A stretch of 64,000 bases of DNA from Thereva unica. Its lineage: Eukaryota; Arthropoda; Insecta; Diptera; Therevidae. A model generated the notes under the pieces. That model ran no database searches and had not been told where the DNA came from. It worked only from the letters and a program-made list of their open reading frames with translations. Below, piece after piece: positions 46,860 through 58,670 of this stretch; position 1 is the first letter of the stretch, and every line of letters starts with the position of its first letter. The DNA is taken from NCBI GenBank assembly GCA_949987705.1, contig OX465282.1, positions 124,206,310-124,270,309 of the forward strand. The letters run 5' to 3'. Made by a program: the position numbers and the translations under genes.

Positions 46860-47340
46860 CCAATGTCATCCAGTTTGGTATAGCATAGTTCTGGGTACCC
46901 TGGTCTGCATTATGCACGACTTATATACATACGTAGATGTTCTAACCACCGAAGCCTACCAGATTTATTTTCTTCAAGAGATCTATGATGCCTAAATTAC
47001 GGTGGAAGTGGGATCTCGGGAATCGTTCTTGAGACCAACCAACTCTCCAAAGGACTTTACAAGGTTAAGAAGTTGGGATGCTTTCTACCTAGCCCCTAGT
47101 CTCGGATCCATATATGTACAAGTAAGACCATCGTCTTATACAACAGCCATTTGGATGTATGTACTTAGTTTTGGAGAACCCTGAAAGACTATTATAGCTG
47201 TAGTGAATTGCTATATTACTGGCGTGGCGTGCTTTGCATTTGAAGGACAGCCAAGTGTCAAACAACCTCTAATGCCTAGTAGAATTTCAATCCTTTGGCC
47301 TGTGCCGAATTTAGAAAGAGTTGAAACAGATTTTAAACGC
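46860..47340 (-). pseudogene. very decayed RTE-like LINE 3' part
   Basis: It matches the 25850-26340 region at low similarity: a CCAATGTCATCCAGTTTGG start, a CCGAAGCCTACC..AT motif, and AAGACCATCGTCTTATA. Frames are destroyed. It adjoins the PIF/Harbinger element at 47346. Confidence 0.55.
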
Positions 47341-47511
47341 TCTTAGGCCGTTTTCGGTAATTCAGATTTTTTCTGGCTTTTCAGTCAGTTCTGATTATTT
47401 TCACGCTGACTTTAGAGTGAAATAAAAGTCAGATGTTATAAGTCAGATATTATGAGTCATATTTTTAGGCTGTCAGATCAGCAGTGGTCGCCATGGCGAA
47501 TTTTATACTTA

Positions 47512-47871
47512 GGGCCTGTGTGAATTGGGACTAAATTGATGACTAAACTAAATTTTGCAGTTTTTGTAGTTAATGAAGGGAATTGCTGTGTGAATTCATT
47601 TGATGACTAAATTCAATTGACAATAGTTTTTACTTTTATAATTTATAAAATATGTTTTGTTATACAGTAAGCAACTAAATTTATGGATGCAGAAGATATC
47701 ATTATTGACAGCAGCCTATTAGTTCTTCCCTTTATTTTCCATTGTATTGAACTATTTTGAAACAAATTCAACTTCAATTTAGTCAACTGTCAAAAAATTT
47801 AGTCTCCTCGCCAAAAGACTAAATACTGTATTATCGACACTAAATTTTAGTCATCGAATTCACACAGGCCC
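47512..47871. mobile_element. 360-bp PIF/Harbinger-type MITE inside element 2
   Basis: The ends are GGGCCTGTGTGAATT and its complement AATTCACACAGGCCC, with TTA on both sides (47509-47511 and 47872-47874). Subterminal GACTAAATT motifs occur at both ends. No coding capacity. Confidence 0.9.
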
Positions 47872-48046
47872 TTAAAAATGTTGTAGAAAGCGAATTACGG
47901 AATTTTTTTCTTGAAAATATCAGTATGTGCATTAAATATAATAAAAATTATGGAAAACGAAGTACTTACCGGAAGAAAAAAATTGTGCTAAACTGACCAA
48001 ATATTTTAAACAACAAAGAAATAGAATCCCAAAAATAACAACTTAT

Positions 48047-48918
48047 ATGAAGACAATTGAAGAGTTCGACTCTTCAGTTTTTTATAGTCATTTTAGGATG
48101 AATAAAAACACCTTTAAGGCACTTATTTTGAATTATTATGAAATGTGAATTAGTTGATATAGAATTTTTGCTTTCAGATTCTGAATAATATGTTACAGTC
48201 ACATTGGTGTTCTACAAAAGGTAGGCCAAAAATATTAGTAGAAAGACTGTACATAACGCTGTGGGCATTGGGGAATAAAAATAGCTTAAGAGAATTATCA
48301 GACAGGTTCCCAATATCTGTAATTATTTGCCAGACTTGTAAACTAATTAGTAAACTTACCTCCAAAGTTATACGTTTTCCAAAAACAAGAAACGAAATAA
48401 ATCAAACAGTTTTAAAGTTCAATTCTTTACGAGGCCCATATAGTTTTCCCAATACACTAGTGGCCAGGAAGATCACACGACGCTGAAGTGTTTAAAAATA
48501 GCTCTCTTGGGAAAAATTTGGAGTCTGGTCTCTGGACTCTGCGTACCCATTGACGTCGTATCTTCTTGTTCCGTTTAGGGATAATGGGTATTTAAAGGCA
48601 GAGCAAAAGCACTTCAATAGTCAGCTAAGCTCTAGCCGAGCAATAATAGAACAGTTTTTTGGGATACTTAAATCGAAATTTCGTATATTGGAAAAAAATC
48701 CATTCAGAAAAATAGAAATGATAAAGTGTGTCGTGCTAGCATCTGTAATTCTTCACAATATTATCATTACATATGAAGGGCAAAACTCGATGGACTTAAT
48801 TGATAATTTTGAAGAAGATACAACGGATTCCGCCATTCTTACACAATTCGATGTACCAGCATGCACCGAAAATGGTCGAAATAAAAGAGACAACCTTTGT
48901 TACCTAATGACAGCTTAA
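48047..48918 (+). pseudogene. PIF/Harbinger transposase, decayed
   Basis: The N-terminal part reads EEFDSSVFYSHFRMNKNTFKALI (48055-48130) and GRPKILVERLYITLWALGN, then LRELSDRFPIS, the HARBI1-type N-terminal region. Next comes PGRSHDAEVFKNSSLG, then after a frameshift DSAYPLTSYLLVPFRD, and EQKHFNSQLSSSRAIIEQFFGILKSKFR with the catalytic Glu. The block with the first catalytic Asp (normally GAIDG.H) is missing between about 48455 and 48465. A short internal stop-containing stretch near 48130-48180 may be a lost or very small intron. It cannot be active. Confidence 0.85.
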
Positions 48919-48994
48919 GCAATTAGAAAGTAAAAATATACTACAAGATTACACAAAATAAAAATAATATTTTCTACAGTTCATTGAAATCACT

Positions 48995-49574
48995 TTATTC
49001 TATTAGTTCAGCTTCAGTTATTGTTACATTATTTGAAAAAATATAATTTTTTAAAACCTTTAATATTTCTAATTTTTCTTTTTCAATTTTCACTTTCTCT
49101 GTTTCTAGAGCCATATACTCTTCGTGTCTTTTCTGCTCCTTTTCGTCCATTTCCTTTAAATATTCTACGACATCTACGCTTTTTTTCTTCTTTTGTGGAG
49201 TTTCGTTGCAACTATCTTCGGAGAACAAATTATCGTTGCTCGTATCTAACACGTCTACTAAACTTGTTGTAGGTGGATTTATACAATGTCTTTGAGCATA
49301 AATTTCATCAAATTTATCAAAATATTCCCAACGTGTGGATTCCCTACCAGACTGCCTATTTTTCTTCTTAATTGATTTGTATGTACCGTACATGTTTTGA
49401 ATTTTTTTCATTATGTCATCAACAGAAAAGGGAAAGTTTCCATCCGTTTCTTTTATTTTCTTCCATATGTTGTTCCATAACACTTTTTTAGTTTTTTTAC
49501 CCGAATTGAACTCCCCTTCCATATCCAGTCTTGAAACTAGTAAAAGGGACGTCCTTTCTCGTGTCCAAAATTTA
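48995..49574 (-). CDS. Myb/SANT-like DNA-binding partner of Harbinger element 2, exon 2
   Basis: The second of two exons, entered through TTTGCAG at 49575, encodes residues 6-198. Residues about 8-85 form a trihelix Myb/SANT-like domain: FWTRERTSLLLV in helix 1, LWNNIWKKIKE in helix 2, and IQNMYGTYKSIKKKNRQSG with RWEYFD in and after helix 3. A KKKK basic cluster and a Glu/Lys-rich probable coiled coil follow (about residues 140-180). In PIF/Harbinger elements the Myb-like protein binds the transposon ends and brings the transposase to the nucleus. The reading frame is intact although the transposase next to it is dead. Confidence 0.85.
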
Positions 49575-49632
49575 CTGCAAATTTCCCAATTTTAAACTTA
49601 AATTTATATAATTTATTTAGGTTTTGACATAC

Positions 49633-49649
49633 CTGTTTTTATCTTCCAT
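49633..49649 (-). CDS. Myb/SANT-like partner gene, exon 1
   Basis: Seventeen coding bases encode MEDKN plus two bases of the next codon, followed by a GTATGT donor. The 58-bp intron (49575-49632) ends in TTTGCAG and the frame continues exactly, giving 198 residues in total. Without this exon the protein would lack its first helix, because the next ATG lies inside the domain. The minimal intron size is normal for flies. Confidence 0.75.
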
Positions 49650-49944
49650 TTTACAAGGTGTTTTCATTAAATTTATATCTAAATTATACGACTTTTTCGT
49701 TTTCTTTATAGATCTAACTAATTTGCTTCAGTTGCTCAGATGTCAATTCATAATCTAACTAGTCTATCTCAGTGCTACCAGATATCTGATTTATCAAACT
49801 ACCTTACCTTTCAGATCTGCTTTATCGAATGCACTGCCAACTTATATCTGACTTTCCGAACTATCTTATGTCTTAGATCTTTTTAACCGAACGCACTGAA
49901 TTTTTAGATCTTAGTAAGATCTGAATTACCGAAAACGTGCTTGT

Positions 49945-51400
49945 CTTATATTGTCGAAGCAGTAAGAGGAATGCAAAGTACCGTCATCGGCGAAGAAGTG
50001 AAGTGGGTTGGAGGTGATTGGGAGCAGATCGAAAAAGTGCGGGTGAGAGAACTGAACCCTGGGGAACTCCGACCGAAATGGCATGGGGGTTTGATTCGAC
50101 GCCATCCAATACTACCTTGATTGAACGGCCTGAAAGAAAGCTCTTAATCCAGCTCCTTAGAAATAGGTGTATACCAATAGCTTAGAGTGTAGTCAACAGA
50201 GCAGGGTGCCATACTCTGTCAAAAGCCTTTGAGATATCTAGAGCAACCAGACCAGACTCACCAAAGCTGTGAATGCTTTGGTTTATACCCTCGGTTAAAG
50301 ACACAAGCAGGTCGCCAGTAGACGGTTTTAGTCTAAAGCCGTATTACCTATCGTGTATAATTTGGTTGGATTCTAGATATTTCATCTGCCTTTTATTGAT
50401 TATTGTCTCCTTGATTTTGGAGAGAACAGAAGTGATTGTTATTGGGTGGTTGTTTAAGGGGTCGCTGGCTTTACCTTTTTTTGGGATGGGCTGCACATGA
50501 GCTAGTCAGGATACTCTCCGGAGAAGTAAGACAGGGCAAAAAGTTTGCGCAGAGATTTAGCCAAAGGTGAGGCACATTTTTTAAGTACCATATAGGGAAT
50601 TTTGTCGGCGCCAGTGAATTTTTTGAAGTCGAGATCTTTGAGGCACCTGAATACCTCGCGAGTGCTAAAGTGAACCTCGTCCTCGTGGGTGGTATTCTCG
50701 AGAGTGGGGGGTGACATATTTGCATCGGGTAAAAAAGAATTTGCAGCGAATAGAGATGCTAATAAGTCGGCCTTGGGTTTGCTTTCTGTTACCACTTCCT
50801 AGTTATGAATAAAAGGAGGTGATAAGGAGGCAGTAAAATTCTTCTTGATTGAAGTTACCAAGGACCAGAAGTTTTTACTGCCCTTAGTGGAGTTAAGAGT
50901 CCTACTTCTTAATCTATCATCAAATAATGATTTGACTTTCCTGATGATTGAATTACAGGAGTTTCTCAATTTGATGTACTCACGACGAAGTGGCTCGCTA
51001 GGCGAACATCTGTATGCTGTATAGGCGGCTTGCTTGTAATCATTGTAATCATTCCAACGCAGATCTGATGTTATACCTATATTTACAGAAGGTTCGACTC
51101 TTAATTCTAGATCTCTCACGGAAACGACAGGAATGGTAGAGCACGTTTACATTTAGTTTGATATCGCTGTTGATGAAATTGAACATGAGTTCACGATCAT
51201 GCCGACAAGGCCTGATGCTTGCTTGTCCAACATTATCGAAGCCATAGGGGTAACGCAGAGTACCGTCATCAGCAAAGCTGTAAAGTGAGTTGGGGGTCTC
51301 AATCCCTTTCACAGGTCATTTATAAAAACTAGGAAAAAAGATGGTGATACAATTGAGCTCTTGGGAACACCTACAGACAATTCGTAGACGCTCTATAAAA
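49945..51400 (-). pseudogene. jockey/CR1-like LINE fragments, rearranged
   Basis: Same family as 37425-40090. From right to left on the minus strand: a FADDGTLRYPYGFDN catalytic-box piece (51270-51230), then LRREYIKLRNSCNSIIRKVKSLFDDRLRS (about 50990-50900), SKPKADLLASLFAANSFLPDA (50795-50730) and VLKKCASPLAKSLRKLFALSYFSGEYPD (about 50590-50510). Palm-domain sequence continues to 49950. In an intact protein the FADD box lies after, not before, the other blocks, so two partial copies are joined near 51055. Confidence 0.72.
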
Positions 51401-53215
51401 TGTCACACAATACTGAACAAAAATACCATAACAGTTTCACATAAGTTACCGGTGATATATCCTACTGATCCTACTGAAAAAAGTACCTCCAAGTGAACCA
51501 CCCGCTCCTAACAGAATGTCTAAAAACTGCTGACATCCTTGCCTAATTCCCCATCGTCTAATTCTTACTGGACTTTAGCCAAAATAACAACAATCCTCTA
51601 TTTAAAATACTAAAAATCGCTAGACATCTTCTTAAATGGCGCTACGGAAGACGCGGTCCTATTGGAGCCTCTTCTTCTAGTCTAGTGTCTTCGCCTTATT
51701 TAACTCCAGTTTGCTATACCAAGTTTCCGTATATCTCCTACTCGTGCTACCAACTTTATTTAAACATAACACCTTGTGGACCCCTACCCTCGGGGTTTCT
51801 GCTTTTTTTATTTAAATAAAAATAAATTTAATGTTTTTTGGAAAGAAGTACCTAATTCAAGACGATATAGAATTCTTCTTTACATCTTTGGTGTTGCTCC
51901 TCCCGGCTTCACAGCAGGTCTTCAATTAACACTCGTAACGACATGCGTTTTGATAGAATGCTTTCTCGAATTTCGAGACTTGAAAGCTGTTTAGTTATTA
52001 CATATTTTATCCATTTCTCTAAATTTCATTTAAAACACGAACGCCTTGCATCGTGCCCCCACTGTTCATCTTCCATTCAACTTGCTACAAAAACCCAAAT
52101 CGAGCAAAAGATATTATTTACAAACAAAACATATTTTGAATTCATTTTTCTACCTTCCAGCACTTATTACCTTCTTCTAACCCAAAATAAATTAAAGTTT
52201 TATTTATTCACTTCACACAATCCACAGCCCACAATTCAACAGCATAAAATCGTCAATAAACGAAATCGCGATAAATTTTTAAAAGAAGCGAGACTCGAAA
52301 AAAGTTTGTGTTTTTCTTAAAAAGGCGAAATTTCGCGTGTGTACCGGAAGTTTCTTCTCCATAAACGGCGTCGGTGCATTTCACTTTTCAAAAGCTTCAA
52401 TCCTATCCACAAAAATTCATAATTCGAAAAAATTGATTTCCAGTACAATCCCTAATTTATGGCTGCATGCATATATCGCGTCAAAGTGCCTCATGATAGA
52501 AAACCTAGCCGCAGCAGAATGGCATCCTCACTCACCGCTAGACGATTTTAATCCAGGTTAGCTAAAAGCCGCTTTTAAAAGAGTGTGAAACCTGAAGATT
52601 GTGGGTCAGGTATCAAGTGATGATCAAGAAAAGGTAAAAAGTGTTTTTCCACGCGATATTATCGAAAGAGGATGAAATTCGCGTCGCACGTTTATTTGCG
52701 AGAAATGCGCGCGCGTTATCGTAACGTAAGCACCACGAAAAAACCCAATTCTGAGCGAGCCAATGACCCTCTACCTGCCTAAATGAAGCCCAGAAAATTT
52801 ATGATAAAATTTGGATATTCATATGAACCCAGAGACATATTTTAGTTTCGGCTGTTCCGCTGTATTTTTGGTGGTTTAAAAAACATATTCTGAACCCGTG
52901 GCACAACCGAAAACATTTTTCACCTGGCCCCGAAAATTTATTCTTCGAGCACTTCAAATAATGCCCAGCATCTGAATTGTGGTCCATCATGGAGATAAAT
53001 CAGGTGGGTCCAATGGCGGCGTTTGATAGTCGATATTGCGGGGCAGAATGAAAGCAAGTTGATAAATAATGCGAAATTCATTTATATTTTTGCAGAGGCT
53101 TTAATTGGAGAAAAACTTTTACTTTTTTTCTTTCTCTCCCGAAAAGCGAAGACCGGATTGCTGCCGACTGAAAAATATGCTGCCACGGTTCGTAGCTATA
53201 AATTGGAGATTGCAA

Positions 53216-53247
<32 letters not shown>

Positions 53248-53745
53248 AAATTGTTTAATAGTATCGAAGTGCAATTATATCATTTCGCATTTTTTTTAGA
53301 TTAAATTAATAAAAAATGACTTTCGAGCATGTTTAACGTTTTTAAACTCTGTTCAACCTTTTAAAACCTAGCTACGATGAAACAGTTGAAACATACACGT
53401 ATGACGAAAAGACAAAAAAAGTTTAAAGGAATATGCAGAGGCTATCCTGGCAGAACATTTCCGCTAATATCGCAAAATATAAGGTTCTTTGACTGCGAAT
53501 AAGTGCTGCTCCCCCTTTATAAGAACTGGCGCGGACGGCATACCAGTCTTGCTTACGCAAATATCCGATTTAGTATTACCATGACTGATGGTCTTATACA
53601 AGAGCTGCGGGCGGCGCAGTTTCGTCCCAGCGGGTTCGTGCTGAAGACACAAAGGGTCTTGTACCCTCATATTAGTAGTGGTTACTTTACTCTCTAAGGC
53701 ACAGCCTACCTATTTCAGAAGGAGGTTAACGTTTACTTTGAACGA
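51401..53745. other. unassigned DNA
   Basis: No recognisable domain in any frame. A 125-codon + strand frame at 51943-52320 has low-complexity, Ser/Lys/Phe-rich content and no splice or start context. 52600-53050 is GC-moderate and not obviously repetitive and may be host DNA. A T-run of about 22 bp lies at 53217-53239, possibly the poly-A tail of a minus-strand retroelement. Confidence 0.35.
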
Positions 53746-54885
53746 AGTTAGATTATATATGACTAAGCTGTTGGCTTAAGCTCATACACTTAGGCCCAAA
53801 AGATAGACCCATTGTGATGCCATAGTGATCCCACTTTAAACCTGATGTTCAAGTGTCGTCTCTTCGTTAAACCATCTCTCGAGGAATTAATGAATCTTCT
53901 TAGTTTGTGATTGTGATCCCTAAATCTTCTAGATTTCCGCAAGCGTGGGTTCACCAAATGTGGTTGTCTCCTTCAGCTTAGGGGTGGGCCGTGACCGAGG
54001 AGATGTAGTACACTTTGCTCCTCGCCCGGAACTTCTGCAAAACTCGTAGTTTTGAAGACCTAGGCAAGTAGCATGCGTCCTTATCGGACAGTGTCCGGTC
54101 AGCACTCCCGCTATGACTGAGAAGTCTGGTCTGCCGAGGCTCCGTAGTGAATTTGTCCGCCTGAGGTCATAAGAGGGCCAGGTTAATTTAGCCGCGCTGC
54201 AGTTATTAAGATCCAATGCTTCTTCTTCTTCCTCCAATGCTTCTTTGTTATTTCTCGTAAAGAAATACATGGCACCCAGAAAACTTTGTGGCTACTTTCC
54301 TTTCTTTATGATGTGGATTCCGTAGTATTCCGTGCATCTGTAGGTATGGAGCGAAGTGCGCCTGTTATGCATAACTCCGCAAATCCATGGTACTCTCTCT
54401 TATTTTTTAGTACAGTGGATTTATTCAAAGTTGGCCACGATACTAAAACCCCGTATAGGAGTATTGGACGAACAATCGCTGTATAGATCCATCGTACTAT
54501 ATTTTTAAGGGAGAAAGAAGCAGAAGCCGCAACAACTGGGAGATCCTGGTCGGAGCTGAGAGCTGTCGCGCAAAACAGAGTCCGCTGGAGGGCAACTGTT
54601 TCCGCCCTATGTCCCATGAGGGATTAAAGGAGCGTAAAGAAGAAGATGTTAGGGGAGAAACCACACCGGTTTTATACCTCCTCGTGAAAAGGACTAATTC
54701 TGTTTTTACTGAGTCCGTGGTAGCCTAGTTTGAAAGAGTTAGTAACGCCGCCTCCAGCTCCGCCGTCGTCTGGTCCCGGAGTGTGAAAGGAAGAGAAAGT
54801 GGTCGACCTGCCGAATTGACCAGAATCGGGATACCGAAGAAACTAGGCAAGAAACCGCATTTTTAAAGCGGCACCGACTACAGTG

Positions 54886-54950
54886 TATCCGTTGCGGGGA
54901 CGTCCCGCTCAGACCGCCAGCTAACGGATCAAAGAAGAAGAGGAAGAAAC
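54886..54950 (-). repeat. LINE 3' tail module, second copy
   Basis: GGGGACGTCCCGCTCAGACC, followed by GCTAACGGATC and GAAGAAG, almost identical to 38425-38475. It lies inside a different LINE, so it is an independent 5'-truncated insertion. Confidence 0.6.
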
Positions 54951-54981
54951 ATGGTCTGCAACCAGAGTATGATACGACTAA

Positions 54982-55166
54982 AGGCCGGGACACGCATCCG
55001 CACCGTGTCCGGGCAAAAACAAAACTCAAGTAATTTGACCCGGTGCGGACACGGAAATCTGGGGACTTACTGGTAAAATTGTACTTGTTTACTTTCTCTC
55101 CGTGTGTTGTCCGACACACGGTGCGGATATGGTGCGGACACGGTGCGGATATGTGTGTCCCGGCCT
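54982..55166. mobile_element. 185-bp PIF/Harbinger-type MITE
   Basis: The ends are AGGCCGGGACACGCATCC and, as complement, AGGCCGGGACACACATATCC. TAA is on both sides (54979-54981 and 55167-55169). The interior repeats CGGTGCGGACACGG-like words. It interrupts a LINE reverse transcriptase, which is continuous on either side. Confidence 0.9.
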
Positions 55167-55959
55167 TAAGGGTGCGTTGCAGTTTTGCCGGCACTATGCC
55201 GCCAGTGCCTGGTGATTTATAGGGCTGGAAAGTGTTACACCCCATTCAATTCTCGTTCTGTTTAGGATGGATTTAACCGGCTGGGGTGAGGCTGGAGGGT
55301 TTATCTTGATGATTGTCTCAGCCGTGGTACTATTCGGGAAGTGGGTGTCCATGAGTAGTGTCAACGATTCTTCGCTTGAGTATGTTTTCTTCGCTTAAGT
55401 AACTAAGCTTTATGGGCGCTTTACTTAGTATTTTACCTAGCCTTGGGGACGTAGTCGAGGGCTAGATAAAAAGAGGGCAACTTGAGTTTTTTCTGTTTGA
55501 AGTCAAGGTCGACTACCGGAAAGTGTCCGTAAATAAATTGAGAGAGAAGAAATGTGTTAATATCGTTTTTGACTAGAATATCTGTTCGTAGTTTTCACTT
55601 TGCCTTTGGTATAAAAGAGATTAAATTTGGGCGTCCTTAACCCACAGATATTGCCACCAGAGAGATCCATGGCTCATGGACTAGGGTAACATCGACATCG
55701 AAGCAAAAGAGCAGCAGACGCCGTTTTACAATGATGAAGGTTTATTTGTACTTTCATCATTTTGTTGGTTATTGACCTCGACGATAGTTACCTCCGCTTC
55801 TTCGTCGCTGGAGATGTCTTCGTCGATGTCGGAGCTAAGGTGCATGTTGCCCATGGCTCTGTCCAGCTCCGATGCGCCAGCTTGGCTCCGAGCTTTAGCT
55901 CCGCCATCGGTTACCAAGTCCTCGGTCTCCTCGCCTTGGGTTACAGTGATACCAATTCA

Positions 55960-56480
55960 AAACTGCTGAATTTTGGAGGAAAAAATTTTGGGGTGGTGAG
56001 TCAGCATTTACCTTGGACAAATTCAGGAAAAAATCGAATCATCCAAAATCGAGATTCAATGAACTCGTACCTCTATTGATACTTCCTGAGAAAGCAACAT
56101 CCAATGTACACTTGGAGGTTTTAAAAAAGTGTGTTTTCATTACTGGTAATAATCTTATAGGTCCAGGTTTCGTCCTTCAGAAGGATAATGCACTCATACA
56201 AGTAGGCTAATTCAAAATTTCTTAAATATAGCTAGACAAGAAGCTATATACTGGCCTCGCAGAGTCCTGACTTGAATGCTATTGAAAATCTATGGCACAT
56301 CACGAAATCTAGGATACTCCAAGATTTCACGAAGACCAAAGGACACCTGGAACGATGTTTTCCAAATCGACGTCGAAACATACAGAAAATTGACTGACTC
56401 ATTTCGACCGACTGCAATTGGTCATTGTGGCGAGAGGGGGTCGTACATCCCATTAAAAGACCTCAGGGTGATAAAGAAAT
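55960..56480 (+). pseudogene. Tc1-like transposase C-terminal remnant
   Basis: The + strand frames give GPGFVLQKDNA (56160-56195; F..QQDNAP-type second catalytic Asp region), then IARQEAIYWP, RVLT, LNAIENLW (about 56230-56295; the WPAQSPDLNPIENLW block) and SFRPTAIGHCGERGSYI (about 56397-56450; the C-terminal R..A.I...G..T.Y-like end). At least two frameshifts and a stop are present. No terminal repeat could be assigned. Confidence 0.7.
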
Positions 56481-57723
56481 GAAACAATGCAAATAATAAT
56501 TCTAATTTAACCTATAATGTTTTTTTCTTTAATATTTCTTATGCACAAATAATTTTGAAACACAAAAGCTCTCGCATAAGTAGTTTTGAAATCTAAATTT
56601 TATTGGTTTTTTTCAATGAAGATGTGAAATTGTTATTTTATTTTTTATGTTAATTTGCTGCAAATACGTCCCGAGATTACAAAGAACAAAGAACTTTTTT
56701 TTTAAGTTCATTCCGTTGTTAGAGTTTTACTGACGCTTTTCGCTGCACAAATAATATTTAAAAAGGGACCGTCTATAAATTACGACAAGCGATTTTTGCG
56801 ATTTTAGGACTTTCCCTCCCGCCTTGGTGAGATGTAGTGGAATTTGGCTCTACCCCTCCACTACTAATCTCGAATAATACGAATTTACGAGCGTAACCAC
56901 AGCATTTGATGCGCATTTCCTTAGAATATAGAACTGCAGGAAAGGCCCTCGCGTATAAAATCCGTGTACGTAACCGTAGTGAAATCTGGGTCAGTCGACT
57001 GTCAAATTGGGTTAGTTGAGTATCAAATTATATATGCTTCATTTATATCAATATGAAATGCCATGCCCTGGAATAGTGGGTAGTATTCCACTAGTAGTGG
57101 ACACACAACCACCATAACGTGAGCACTCACTCAACAAGCATTTCATTACGCTAAAGTTCGACGTGTGCCTCCTTCTTGTAGTTCTAAATTCTAGGAGCCT
57201 TTTCGTGGGTCAGTGTAACTTTGCTCGTTCTCTGCAGCTTTCGCCGAGTCGCGCGTTTGGCTAGCCGGTCGAGCCTAACCAATCGAGAAACAATTTTCGA
57301 ATAGGATTTATCCAGGCCGTGGCCTGAAACTTTTCGCCTTGAGGCAGGGGCGGATCCACAGGGGGGGCGATGGGGGCGATCGCCCCCCTAAGGCCTGAAT
57401 TCCTCTGTCGCTGACATCGGTCGCGCGTACAAATATACATTGTGTTCTATAAAGCACCACACTGTGACGCTGACATCAGGAAGGAGATCGGTAAGTAATA
57501 TAATTTATTTATTTCCAAAAAATAGATACAGATCGTAACTTTAAGTACTACATAATACACACAAACACTAATTGTACCTTAATAATGTCCATACACAAAA
57601 GTTTTATGTAGAAACGACAATTTAAAACAAGAGACCACACGAATTACAATAAAATCTGTGGTTGTCCGCTCCACGTTGTTGGCGGGAATGCGCAATTAGC
57701 GTGGGATGTGTAGATGCTATTTC

Positions 57724-58612
57724 TTAGTAAATATACTGGTTTTGCCACGGCAAAGAACCTTCCGGTGAAATAAAGTAGTTAGCGAATAAGTCTCTTAAAG
57801 TATCACCTGTCCGATTCATAATGTTATAGCTGTTGAGAGAAACATTTTCTAAACCAACAATTGACATAGTATCAATAACATCATATCCATCACGTACTCT
57901 TATAAAGTTATGTAATACACAACATGCTTTGACTATTTTGATGCTGTTAATTAATGAAGTCCTCATAGGCCTGTGAAATACTTCAAATTTATTAGACATA
58001 ATACCAAAAGTAGATTCTATGTAGCGTCTTGCCCTACTAAGACGGTAGTTGAATATTTTTTTCTTGTGAGTCATATTACAACGAGCATATGGTCTTAAAA
58101 TATGACGTGATATTCCAAACGCTGCATCCCCTACAATCATGTAAGGAAACGGTGCCCGGCTGTTATCTACTTGTCTCGGTTCTGGTAGGTTTATTTCGCC
58201 ACTTTGTAATTTTGCATACAAGTTACTGTCCCTAAATATTATTGAGTCAGAATCTGTTCCACAAGCACCCACATTAATATACTTAAAACAGTAATTAGCG
58301 TCACACATAGCCAACAGAACGATTGAATAATATTTTTTATAATTACTGAATAAACTTCCACTGAATGCAGGGCAAATAATACGGACGTGCTTGCCATCTA
58401 TCGCTCCAACACAATTCGGAAAATTTGCTCGTGATTCGAAACCCTCAGCGATTCTCAGCCAATCTTCATGTGACGAAGGCAGTCTTAAAGTTTCGTCGTG
58501 CAGAACATCCCAAATTTTTGTACACACTTCTGTAACGATTTTGCCAATAGTTGATTCTCCAAGCCGATAGTGGTAATGTAGATCTATGTAGGTATTGCCG
58601 GTCGCAAGGAAT
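57724..58612 (-). CDS. PIF/Harbinger transposase, exon 2 (catalytic domain)
   Basis: This exon is entered through TTCACAG, completing the Arg codon split at the end of exon 1, and encodes residues 121-416. It contains the whole DDE nuclease core: Asp193 in AIDGKH, Asp283 in VGDAAFG and Glu320 in YIESTFG, plus the conserved ACCVLHNFIR block towards the C-terminus. There are no stops or frameshifts. The enzyme would cut and rejoin the element ends, with TWA as target. The splice join gives TLRFLATGNTY, which matches the family's usual sequence here, so the intron is real. Whether it is active today cannot be judged from sequence. Confidence 0.93.
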
Positions 58613-58670
58613 CTGTGAAGTGTAAATATGTATTAATTTTACTCATTTTTCTTATTTTTTATTGTTTCAG

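Larger units (their letters stand above)
47346..49940. mobile_element. PIF/Harbinger element 2 (2.6 kb), defective transposase
   Basis: Inverted ends share CGTTTTCGGTAATTCAGAT. The flanks are TTA on the left (47343-47345) and TTG on the right (49941-49943), a TWA-type duplication with one later change. It carries the two genes typical of the superfamily in convergent orientation: a broken transposase on the + strand and an intact Myb/SANT-like gene on the minus strand. A 360-bp MITE is inserted near its left end. Confidence 0.9.
53750..55930 (-). pseudogene. LINE with RNase H-type C-terminus, decayed
   Basis: Minus-strand blocks: a possible N-terminal piece with an acidic stretch (55917-55740, DIDEDISSDEEAE), the reverse transcriptase start TFQPYKSPGTGGIVPAKLQ (55235-55180, first RT block F.P.KSPG.DGI), and WIYTAIVRPILLYG with WPTLNKSTVLK (54500-54400). 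These are followed by GVLTGHCPIRTHATCLGLQ (54120-54060), the segment that follows RNase H in this type of element. The 3' end (53760-53850) matches 14236-14370. It is interrupted by a MITE (54982-55166) and a LINE tail module (54886-54950). Confidence 0.72.

Noticed and set aside
48130..48180. A ~34-bp intron in the Harbinger 2 transposase
   Set aside because: It has GTGAAT and TTTCAG-like edges, but it is shorter than functional fly introns and the gene is otherwise broken, so it was not modelled.
53217..53239. T-run as a transcription terminator
   Set aside because: No RNA polymerase III gene precedes it; a homopolymer or retroelement poly-A remnant is more likely.
55762..56079. 105-codon + strand frame
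   Set aside because: It is antisense to a minus-strand LINE-associated acidic frame, then crosses into Tc1 remnant; no domain.
58615..58670. N-terminal hydrophobic stretch of the partner gene frame (MKCKYVLILLIFLIFYCF) as a signal peptide
   Set aside because: It is AT-rich intron sequence ending in a TTGTTTCAG acceptor; the MADF domain needs the upstream exon instead.
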